A stretch of DNA of 64,000 nucleotides. It comes from Branchiostoma belcheri. Lineage: Eukaryota > Chordata > Leptocardii > Amphioxiformes > Branchiostomatidae. Positions within the stretch are counted from its first letter, which is position 1; each line of letters opens with the position of its first letter. Shown piece by piece: positions 1-10,688 of this stretch. The stretch lies in assembly GCF_001625305.1 (NCBI RefSeq), contig NW_017802503.1, positions 457,539-521,538 of the forward strand, written 5' to 3'. Both the position numbers and the translations under genes were made by a program. The notes beneath the pieces were generated by a model. That model searched no databases and had not been told where the DNA came from. It saw only the letters and a list, made by a program, of their open reading frames with translations.

Positions 1-445
1 ATTGTATGGTCTTAATTTGCGGTTGTGGAGAATTGATGTAGGTTAAGGTGTCCCCACTTATCTTTTGTGTTCAGCCCGTGTCATTGGCCTGTGGACTAGG
101 GTGATATCTAGCAGAGTGATCGTGCCTGCAGTGGGTTGTGGGATCGTGGTGATAGCGTCAGCTGTCGCCGCTATAATCCTGACAACTTTTCTCGGCCTTG
201 CGAGAACTCAGGTAGGCCAGTAGGTCCCCATTCATTCCCTGTAATTATCGTCTTCAAAGCCCGATAATGCTGGGAGTACGTTGCCGCCGAAAGAGATTGC
301 TGTAAATAAACTGGCTTCTATCGTAGCTTCATTCCACCTAGACGACTTTGTAAGAGTCATTACGTCGGCGTCACATTTGGTAACCGCCAGAAGGTCGCCG
401 CTTTTCAAAATCCCCAGAGTCGAAAACAAATTCTCCTGAGCTCTC

Positions 446-633
446 TTCTCCAAGCAGACTCCGTGGGGCTTAAGGGGAGTCTCTATTGGCCGGCTGTATT
501 CACTGGATAAAGACTGTGGTGCAAGGGGATACAGATTCTGTGGTGCAAGGGGAGTCTATATTAGCCGGCTGTATCCACTAGAAACAAGCAACCAATATAG
601 ACTGCCCTTGCCCCATGGAATCTGCTTGGAGAT
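446..633. mobile_element. MITE with CTCCAAGCAGA inverted ends
   Basis: Left end TCTCCAAGCAGA and right end TCTGCTTGGAGAT are inverted copies, with further inverted similarity inside (GGGGAGTCT, GCCGGCTGTAT). The same ends recur in the window at about 21994, 36160, 40127, 44030, 62030 and 62586, so this is a high-copy non-autonomous DNA element family. No transposase is visible. Confidence 0.7.
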
Positions 634-802
634 TATTCTCTTTGAGCTCGTCCAGCATTGAGACGCCGGCGTTAGAACTGTGTCATTGTCATTGTCAGTA
701 ATGATGTTGAGGGATTTGCTTTACAAATTCAGTACGAAACGATTTGACCTTGTACGTAATGATGAACCTCGGATTCTAAATGTAGTCTCCATACGGCTGT
801 AG

Positions 803-3800
803 GACGCACTTGGCTCAATGATGCAAGAAGACATGATGATCAGGGCAAACCTACAGAAAGTGAGCTCTCCATTCCTGACGACATTCTTCGACTATAACCA
901 CACTGCTGCACTGGAATGGCTGGAGCCATTTGCAAACATCAGCCTGGACTCCAAGACCCTGCCAGTAACCGTCACGTCTCTGCCAACCACAGGTAAAAAA
1001 TGTTTGTATGAGGTCCTCAATGATTCTGGTATGTGCTTTTCTACGATTAATCTTAACGAACGTTTCCCCATTTCCTGTTTTGGCACAGACCTGAATGAAT
1101 GTACCTGGAAACCATGCCTACATGGACGCTGTGTGAACAAAGATGGCGGATACAAATGTACCTGCAACCCTGGATGGACTGGACAGAACTGTCAGCAAGG
1201 TGAGCGTTTAATAAGTGTTAGGCATATAAGCCAGGATTCTTAACACTGTATAGCTACTGTTTTGCTATAAGATGATATTTGGCTTTTTAGAATTTATACG
1301 ATTATCTTCATCACACAGGCCTGAATGAATGTGATGGAAACCCATGTGAACATGGACGCTGTGTGAACAAACGATGGCGGATACAAATGTACCTGCAACC
1401 CTGGATGGACTGGACAGAACTGTCAGCAAGGTGAGCTCTTTTTGTGTAGCAGTCGAAGATTTAGGTGCAGTGTGTATGAGCCTATAAATCAAGGTCCGTG
1501 ATTCATTGACTGTCATTTCCTAGAACAAAGTTGAAATGCCCGACATGCATTTACTCCAATGCCAGTAATTCCATTTTGCACAGCAACGTTTTTCTGTGTT
1601 GATACAGACCTGAATGAATGTACCTGGAAACCATGCCAACATGGAAGCTGTGTGAACAACGATGGCGGATACAAATGTACCTGCAACCCTGGATGGACTG
1701 GACAGAAGTGTCAGCAAGGTAACATTTCTGTAGCATTCAAAGTTCCAATGTAAATGCAATGTGGATGTTTCTGTGTTTTCTATATTGTAAAGCCCTTATC
1801 CGATTGACTCTCAGTCTGTTTGCAAGCAAAATTTACATACCCAACAATGCCTAACATCCATTTATACTGGAAATAGTTGGCAATTTCTTCCTGCTTGACC
1901 ACAATAACCTGTTTTCCATGTTTTGGCACAGACCTGAATGAATGTACAAAGACACCATGCCTACATGGACGCTGTGTGAACAAAGATGGCGGATACAAAT
2001 GTACCTGCAACCCTGGATGGACTGGACAGAACTGTCAGCAAGGTGACATTGTTGTGGCATTCAAAGTTGCGATGTTGATACAATATGAATTTTTCTGTCT
2101 TTCTGTATTTCCTAAAGCCCTTGTCCGATTGACTATCAGTCTGTTTGCAAGCAAAATTTACAACCCAGCAATGGCCAACATCCATGTATACTGGAGATAG
2201 TTGGCAATTCCTTCCTGCTTGACCACAACAACCTGTTTTCCCTGTTTTGGCACAGACCTGAATGAATGTACAAAGACACCATGCCTACATGGACGTTGTG
2301 TGAACAAAGATGGCGGATACAAATGTACCTGCAACCCTGGATGGACTGGACAGAACTGTCAGCAAGGTAACATTTCTGTAGCATTCAAAGTTCCAATGTA
2401 AATGCAATGTGGATGTTTCTGTGTTTTTCTATATTGTAAAGCCCTTGTCCGATTGACTATCAGTCTGTTTGCAAGCAAAATTTACATACCCAGCAATGGC
2501 CAACATCCATGTATACTGGAAATAGTTGGCAATTTCTTCCTGCTTGACCACAATAACCTGTTTTCCCTGTTTTTGGCACAGACCTGAATGAATGTACCAA
2601 GAAACAATGCCTACATGGACGCTGTGTGAACAAAGATGGTGGATACAAATGTACCTGCAACCCTGGATGGACTGGACAGAACTGTCAGCAAGGTGACATT
2701 TTTGTGGCATTCAAAGTTGCGATGTTGATACAATATGAATTTTTCTGTCTTTCTGTATTTCCTAAAGCCCTTGTCCGATTGACTATTAGTCTGTTTGCAA
2801 GCAAAATTTACATACCCAGCAATGGCCAACATCCATGTATACTGGAGATAGTTGGCAATTCCTTCCTGCTTGACCACAACAACCTGTTTTCCCTGTTTTG
2901 GCACAGACCTGAATGAATGTACCAAGAAACCATGCCTACATGGACGTTGTGTTAACAACGATGGCGGATACAAATGTACCTGCAATCATGGATGGACTGG
3001 AAAGTACTGCCAGCAAGGTGAGATATTTTGCGGCACTTAAAGTTTCAATACAATGTGACTGGCATTTGTTTCTGCATTTCGTAAAATCATTGCTCGGTCA
3101 TTGGTAAGACAGTTAGAATCCCAAACATCTATACTACAAATGTTTGTCGATTTGTCTCTGGTTTAGCACAACCTGTTTTCCCTGTTTTGGCACAGACCTG
3201 AATGAATGTACCAAGAAACCATGCCTACATGGACGCTGTGTGAACAAAGATGGTGGATACAAATGTACCTGCAACCCTGGATGGACTGGACACAACTGTC
3301 AGCAAGGTGAGCTTTTAATTAGTCTTAGTCATATATGCCTGGATTCTTTTATCACTTTCTTGAAACATGAACCTTTTTACTGTATATCTACTGATTTGCT
3401 ATAAGATGATATTTGGCTGACTCAGCTGTAGGATTTATATGATTATCTTCATCACACAGACCTGAATGAATGTACCAGGCACCCATGCCTACATGGACGC
3501 TGTGTGAACAAAGCTGGTGGATACAAATGTACCTGCTTACCTGGATGGACTGGACAGAGCTGTCAGCAAGGTGAGGTCTTTTTGTGTAAAAGTCGAAGTT
3601 TTACAATAGATGCATCGTTTATTAGCCTACTTAGGGTATTTTACTGATTTACTCTCATTCTAAAACAGTGTTGAAATGCCCAACATCCATTTACTCCATT
3701 AATTTAACTTAGGACAGCAACGTTTTTCTGTATTTATACAGACCTGAATGAATGTACCGGAAACCCATGCAAACATGGACGTTGTGTGAACAAAGATGGC

Positions 3801-6734
3801 GGATACACATGTACCTGCAACCCTGGATGGACTGGACAGAACTGTCAGCAAGGTGAGTGTTAAATTAGTGTTAGTCATATATGCCAGGATTCCTTATCAC
3901 TTTCTTGAAACATGAACCTTTACACTATGTAGCAACTGATTTGCTATAAGATGTTATTTGACTTACTCAGCTGTAGGATTTATATGATTACCTTCATCAC
4001 ACAGACCTGAATGAATGTACTGGAAATCCATGCCTACATGGACGCTGTGTGAACAGAGATGGCGGATACACATGTACCTGCAACCCTGGATGGACTGGAC
4101 AGAACTGTCAGCAAGGTGAGTGTTAAATTAGTGTTAGTCATATATGCCAGGATTCCTTATCACTTTCTTGAAACATGAACCTTTACACTATGTAGCAACT
4201 GATTTGCTATAAGATGATATTTGACTTACTTAGCTGTAGGATTTATATGATTCTGTTCATCACACAGACCTGAATGAATGTACTGGAAATCCATGCCTAC
4301 ATGGACGCTGTGTGAACAAAGAATGGCGGATACAAATGTACCTGCAACCCTGGTATAGGACTGGAAAGTACTGTCAGCAGGGTGAGATTTTTTGCTGAAT
4401 TTTAAGTTTACAGTATGGCTGACTATCAGTCATTTGGAAAGAAAGTTAGAATCCCCAACATCTATACTAGAAATGTTTGTCGATTTGTTCCTGTTTTCCC
4501 TGTTTTGGCACAGGCCTGAATGAATGTGGCGGAAACCCGTGCATTCATGGACACTGTTTGGACGTATGTGGCTTAGTAGACATATGTTACTGCAACCCCG
4601 GATGGACTGGACGGAACTGTCGACGTCGGCAAGGTGAGTTTTAATCTCTTGTGTTGGCAAAATAATGAAATTTTAGCGCATTTAGATTGGACAGAGATTC
4701 TTCCAAGAACAGTTTGTAAACTACTTAAAAGGAGTTGAAATTTTAATACCGTAATCGTTAGCACAATAACTTGATTTTCCTGTTTTGACACAGACCTGAA
4801 TGAATGTACCAGAAACCCATGCAAACATGGACGCTGTGTGAACAAAGATGGCGGATACAACTGTACCTGCAACCCTGGATGGACTGGACAGAACTGTCAG
4901 CAAGGTGAGTAGTTTTCAGTGTGTACAGTCAAAGTTTAATGTCTGTTCTTTATTAGTCAAAGGTCCCTGACTCAATATCACGTTTTGAATAAGACGAGAA
5001 TGTCCAATATCTATGTACTGTACTTGCTTATTAGCTAGCTCTATCTAGCATAGTTGACTTTTTTCTTTTGACGCAGACCTGAATGGATGTGCCAGGCGTC
5101 CATGCCAACACGGACGCTGTATGAACAAAGATGTCGGATTCAAATGTACCTGCGACGCTGGATGGACTGGAAAGTACTGTCAGCAAAGTGAGCGTTTTGT
5201 AGCATTCAAAGTTTAAATGCAATGTGGCTGATATTTGCTTGTTTCTGTATTTTGTAAAATCATTGTTCAACTATCAGTCATTTGGAAAGAAAGTTAGAAT
5301 ACCCAACATCTACAGTACAAAGGCTTTTCGATTTGTCCCTGTTTTAGCACAACAACCTGTTTTCCCTGTTTTGGCACAGACCTGAATGAATGTGGCGGAA
5401 AACCGTGCATACATGGACACTGTTTGAAACTATATGGCGCATACATATGTACCTGCAAACCTGGATGGACTGGACAGAACTGTCGACGTCGGCAAGGTGA
5501 GTTTTAATCTCTTGTGTTGGCAAAATAATGAAATTTTAGCGCATTTAGATTGAACAGAGATTCTTCCAAGAACAGTTTGTAAACTACTTGAAAGAAGTTG
5601 AAATTTAAATACCGTAATCGTTTATGTTACAGCCAAACAATGTCCTGCGGGGTGGAGTGGATATAAGAACCACTGCTACAAGTTGATGAAAGATGCAGCC
5701 AAATGGAAGAAGCAAAGAAACGATAGTGAACGACTCGGTGCAAATCTGGCATCTGTCACAAGCCGTGACGAGGCCAACTTCATCAACACTATCATCACTG
5801 GCGGTGGGTAATACAACAAAGTTCCTTATCACATTATAATGTTTCGTGGCAGATCTCACCAACAAATAGCATTTCTTGTTGGTCTACAGGACAGCTATAA
5901 GAAAAGTGAAAGGTGCAACAGAATCAGTAATTTCTCCTTCTAAAAACAAACCCTATTACGTTATGGATCTGCATAACATGTCTGACTGATAAGCTGCATA
6001 ATGCTCTTTCAATTGCAGCTCCTAAAGGGCAGTGGCAGAATTATTTCGTCTGGTTTGGACTTCGTCGCAAAGACGGATTCAGGAAGTTTACGGATGGGTC
6101 ACCGGTTACCTACACAAACTGGGAGCCGGGTCAGCCCAACGACAAACGCAGTCTCTTCTCAGCATTCAAGGGACAGGACTGCGTCGGCATGTACTCAAAG
6201 GTGTGTGCTCGAATGTGTTGCTGAGATTGCATATTTAGGTTTGCTAGACTATACTTATAATGTCGTTAATGTTAGTTATGTTTTATTGCAATCCCATTTT
6301 CTATTTGGTCGAGTAGAGGATTGCAAATCTGATGATGTGGCTCTACACATATTTACAAGGCCGGCGATGACAACAGGATTTTAAGCTACGTATACCCTAC
6401 GATAATTGACAAAGTGGTAAATAATACAATCATTAATAATAGTAATAAACTAACAACAATAAATTGAATTGAATTCCCACGCTAGTTGTATTAAGAATTG
6501 GGAACGGAGGAGACTGATTAATGTCATCACCCACCACCCACAGTACATTAAATTTTATTGACACTCTAAAAAAGGTGACATGTGCCACTTTATTGTATGT
6601 TGTTGTTCTTTCTTCAACAGACTGGCAAGGGGTGTAGCGGCATGATGTTCAAGAATGTATATGTGGAAAAGGGACAGTGGAATGATGACCAGTGCTACCG
6701 TTCCTATCCGTTCATCTGCAAGCGTCCAAAATGA
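803..6734 (+). CDS. Multi-EGF / C-type lectin protein (16 EGF exons + CTLD), 5' end uncertain
   Basis: Exons read from splice sites: 803-992, EGF exons 1089-1199, 1319-1430, 1608-1718, 1932-2042, 2256-2366, 2582-2692, 2907-3017, 3196-3306, 3460-3570, 3742-3852, 4005-4115, 4268-4381, 4514-4633, 4794-4904, 5077-5187, 5380-5496, then lectin exons 5633-5803, 6019-6200, 6621-6734 (TGA 6732-6734). EGF exons are phase 1-1, so they can be shuffled or skipped. Each has six Cys, a D-L-N-E-C start and C-x-N-x4-Y-x-C, the calcium-binding EGF and Asx-hydroxylation pattern. The family is typically extracellular (adhesion or glycan recognition). The first listed exon encodes a segment I do not recognise, with two N-x-S/T sites (NHT, NIS); no signal peptide was found, so upstream exons are probably missing. 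EGF exon 2 is out of frame. EGF and CTLD calls are certain; overall function is inferred. Confidence 0.88.
1319..1430 (+). pseudogene. Frameshifted EGF exon (exon 2 of the array)
   Basis: The exon is 112 bp instead of 111. One extra base in the AAC-AAA-GAT stretch (near 1371) moves the rest of the EGF out of frame while both splice sites stay intact. Because all exons of the array are phase 1-1, skipping it would restore the protein. It could also be a sequencing error. Confidence 0.8.
4268..4381 (+). other. EGF exon 12 with compensating indels
   Basis: The exon is 114 bp. A +1 insertion near 4321 shifts the frame, and two extra bases about 30 bp later (in the PGWTG codons) restore it. The middle reads [19 protein letters not shown] in place of the usual segment, so the fourth and fifth Cys are lost while the exon remains open and correctly phased. 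Confidence 0.8.
5633..6734 (+). CDS. C-type lectin-like domain, three terminal exons
   Basis: The three exons join in phase 1 then phase 0. They encode a long-form CTLD: N-terminal [13 protein letters not shown] hairpin with its own Cys pair, WFGL (the usual WIGL core), EPGQPND in the long loop, WNDDQC, and a final FICKRP. All six Cys of the long form are visible. WND supports calcium coordination. The specificity motif reads QPN, neither the EPN of mannose binders nor the QPD of galactose binders, so sugar preference cannot be assigned. The donor after 5803 is fixed by phase: the alternative GT at 5808 would bring a stop into the next exon. Confidence 0.92.
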
Positions 6735-9574
6735 CAAAGCTCCATTCTTCCCCAGCGAAACCCTGTCATCCCAACAAGGCAGGTGGACGGGACAAGTGAA
6801 GAAAGTGGAAGCCACATTGTAAGTCGTAGAAGCTGCAGCACACGCCTTTAGCGATTAAGGGTTAATGACCCACCTCAGGTTGTTAATTGTGACATAACAC
6901 CTGGTCGTCGACCTATGGAAGTATAGCCACCGAACAAACCACCGAGTGAGCGAAGTGTTATGTCACAGTGAACACTGAGGGATGAACGGGTCGAAAACGT
7001 TATTTCATGACAATTCACACTGACACCGATATCAAAAATGTTAAAAATTGAAAGCCATCATTCCTTGTGTGCATTGTTGGCTGATTAAATCCATGGCTTT
7101 CTTCTTCATTAACCCATTTTGTGAAAGCTTTTAATCTTCTTCTCAAGTTTTCAAACATACACTGGCAGGGGGACACATTATATATAGTTTGTTACAGTAT
7201 GAAAAGCAATATTTAATAAAAAAAGATATACAAGATACAATAATACTTGTATACATCTTCTTCGTGAGACAAACCAAAAGCATGACAGCCTAAGCTAAAT
7301 CATGTAGCTGACTTTGTTTGAACCATTCTTTGTTCATGAAAAGTTCAAATCAGCCTGTAGGCGGCTTTTCATGATGTTGTAAAGTCTAATGATGCAGTAG
7401 AGGGAAGAATTTTGTTTCATTTTTTGTTCTCATCTTAGGGGACTGTGACTTTTGCCTTAGGGGGGTGTAACCTCTCTAAGTTATATATACATCTTGAGTT
7501 ATATTCTTATTTTAGTAGAAAAGCACTTTTTGTTCTGATAAACTTGAGGAAATTTGACGAAATGAATCTAATTTAAGAGCATTTTTCATAGTCATCAACA
7601 GAAAGCACAGGTAGGTTTAAAGGGCACCTACTACACTGAATAGAAGGCTTTAATAGCATTAATAATGTTATCATTCATAATATCAAAACTAAAATATCAA
7701 AACATACAATTTTGTAAAAGACTTTCAAATAGACCTGTGTGTCTGCATGTCAGTAAATATTTCTAAAACGTTCCATGGATCACTTGGTCAACTTGAATCG
7801 CATTGTTGTAGGAAAATTCTTGTAATGTGCTTGGATTTCAATGAAAACATTATTTTAACTGAAGAAAATGAAAAATAATGTAAAATGATAGTAGCTTTCT
7901 AGTTTCTTGTGCTCATTAAGCCGAGTTACACACTCATTTTATGTCATTTAGAGGTTCACTTCTATGGTTGTTCTCGTGTAGCAATTACAATCAAGTAAAT
8001 GTGGCAATGTGGCAACAATTATTGCATTATTAAGTTTCAATTTTATACCACTTGAAGGAAGAAATGGTTCCATTAATAAGCTCTTGAAAATGTTGTATTT
8101 ATCTTACTTTCAAATCGTATTAGTCCATAGCATGTACAGTATGCAATGGAGGAAGAGAAAAATACATATGAATAGTTTGTACTGCAGTCATGAAATATGT
8201 TCTGCATTTGGTTTTGCATGAAATTTGTTCTGCATTTGGTGAGTTTTCGAAAGTTGTCAAAGCTTAAGTGAGGGACTATTCGATTGAATATATCAATATT
8301 AATACATTAATGTATTATAATATATCAATATACATGAATACATTGATATATTATAATATATTAATAATGATATAATATAATAATGTATTATATAATCATA
8401 ACATAATATAATAATACATTAATAATATAATGCATTATAATGTATTAATATTAATATATTCACATATATGCATACAGAATAATCTAAACCAGGATAGTGA
8501 GTGAGTGAGTGATATGTATATTCACTATCCGCAAAAACTTATGAAGCTTTTCAGACTATGAAACCATTGTATCAGAGTCACTTTGTTCAAATGTCATTAA
8601 TTTAACTCAATGCAGTCAGTACAGGCAGAAGTCAACTGATATTTTACAACTCGTAAAATTTTCAAGGAATTTAGATTTTATCAATTATTAGATGTGTAGT
8701 TGCTGCTTATAACTGATAATGGCCAAGAGTGGGTAAAATGTTATACTACTATACAGAACCGTTAAACGATAACTAAAACTAAGCAAAGGTAATATCAATG
8801 CTTGGCTGATTGGTATGTATATGTATTATGATGTACGAATTGAATCGCATTGCTTTGTAAAGGCGATGAATAGAAAATGGTGGGCCAAATAAGTGTTGTG
8901 TCTCTTTCTTTTTTGTTTTATTAATAATTACCAGATAATACTACTTTTATAATATTGACTGAGGCCCAAGAATACAGTTACTGTATTCTGCATTTACACT
9001 CATGTAGTGCTTTTTTAATACAGTGCCATGCTATTCTAATCTGCTAGGTGATACCCTTAACACGCACAGGACATCCCCCCTAAAGTGCCCCCAACAGGGG
9101 CTATATGGGGGTGTAGCCGGGGCTTGTATAACATCTTAGAGCCCCGGCAAAGATGAAGATGAAGAAATGGGCATCGGTGTAAGTTTCCAGGTGTGGATTG
9201 TGGCCATTGTGTTTTCTTCATTGTTGGATGGACAGAAGTAGAGAAACTATGAACAAAATAACCACAAAATGTAGACTGTACATACGGCGGGACCGCTCTG
9301 TTGAAAACTGTAATGTGTACGTGACAACTTAATTAGTTACTAGTAGACTATACATCAAGACGTTTGAGATAATAATAGTAGTAGTACTGATCGGACAGTG
9401 TAATTTTCCTATATATGTCCGAGGGCTCTGTCCGAGTTAATGGTACATCTTCTTTGTCCACATCTGCGATTGGCTAGTTGTCTGTTCTTGTCCAACGGGT
9501 CTTTCCACTTCGCTCCAGTGTCTTCTGGTACATTTTTTGCCAACACGCTCAGAAATCTCTCCATGTGTTGAGCC
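6735..9574. other. Intergenic AT-rich region between lectin and sequon-repeat genes
   Basis: No convincing exon is seen. It holds a candidate polyadenylation signal AATAAA at 7215-7220 for the lectin gene and an AT-only palindromic tract at about 8280-8475. The short open frames here are unsupported. Confidence 0.6.
8280..8475. repeat. AT-rich palindromic low-complexity tract
   Basis: Nearly pure A/T made of repeated ATTAATA, TATAATATAT and their complements. It would fold on itself extensively. Probably an expanded dinucleotide-type repeat. Confidence 0.7.
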
Positions 9575-10624
9575 ATGAGAGAAAGAAATTGTTGTTTTCG
9601 AGCCCTTTTGGGCTGGGCAAGTGTTGTGTTAGCATTTTTGCTACTAAATGCGGTGCCGGCAACGGCGTCTTTTTCCGGTAAGTGTCCTTCTCTTCATTTT
9701 TTCGACCATATGCTGTGTGCAGCTGATTGTAGGTCACACCCCATATTTCTGTTTTGATTATCTCTTGGAATTCGTAAAAACGCACGAAAATCGTTCAAAG
9801 GGACCACATCCGTAGACATTTCATATTACATTTGTACTCTCTCAAATGTACTTTTGATGTATCGAAGCTTATGGCTTGAAACGTCCGTGTATGTAACCAA
9901 CAATCTACCAAGCCATAAAGACTATGACCTATATGGGCATTACTATCATAATGACATTTCTGACGTGCAAACATTGGGCTTCATGCATAGGTAGCTTCGA
10001 GGGTATTTCTGGTTATAAGGAACAACGAAATGTCCAGAAAAGGTTTTCTGTTAATCAAATGCAAATGATGCACTATATCTGGATGGCCTTAGTGTTTAAG
10101 CTAACACAAAGATTAGGAACAATTTGGAACAAAACTGATTTCGTGGAATGGCTACCACATGCCAAAAGTGTGAACGTGGTCTCTAAACAACGTCAATTGT
10201 TGAAGGTGTCAATGAACGAGTAACTAAGTACTAGTACATATACAGAGCTCAGATGTATGCTTAGTTGTCTACCAGATCCCATTGCTGGGGGCTTGGAGTC
10301 AGAACAGGTGGTCCAACAACTTGTTAGACACATCTGTGCCTGCAAACAAAGAAAAAAAACATTACATACATACCTGACTCGTCAATGTGTCCGTTGATAA
10401 CTCGTGTAAAAGTTTGATTTTTTCCATGAGGGACACTTAAACTGATACAAGATAAAATACTCCATTATACGTACAAACGAAGTAAATTTGACAACACACG
10501 GGACTCCCCAATGGCCGTACAACCCTCGTACCCAGAACTACATTCCATTGTTGGGAAACCCGGAGGTCAGAGACCGACTATCCCATATATATGTGCCTCG
10601 ACTGTAGTTCATTGTACGAAGTAC

Positions 10625-10688
<64 letters not shown>

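Noticed and set aside
232-453. 73-codon minus-strand ORF before the lectin gene
   Set aside because: No recognisable motif or splice partner, and it abuts a MITE.
1089-5496. Regular spaced repeats resembling a CRISPR array
   Set aside because: The repeats are 111-bp EGF-coding exons with splice sites, and the spacers are homologous introns.
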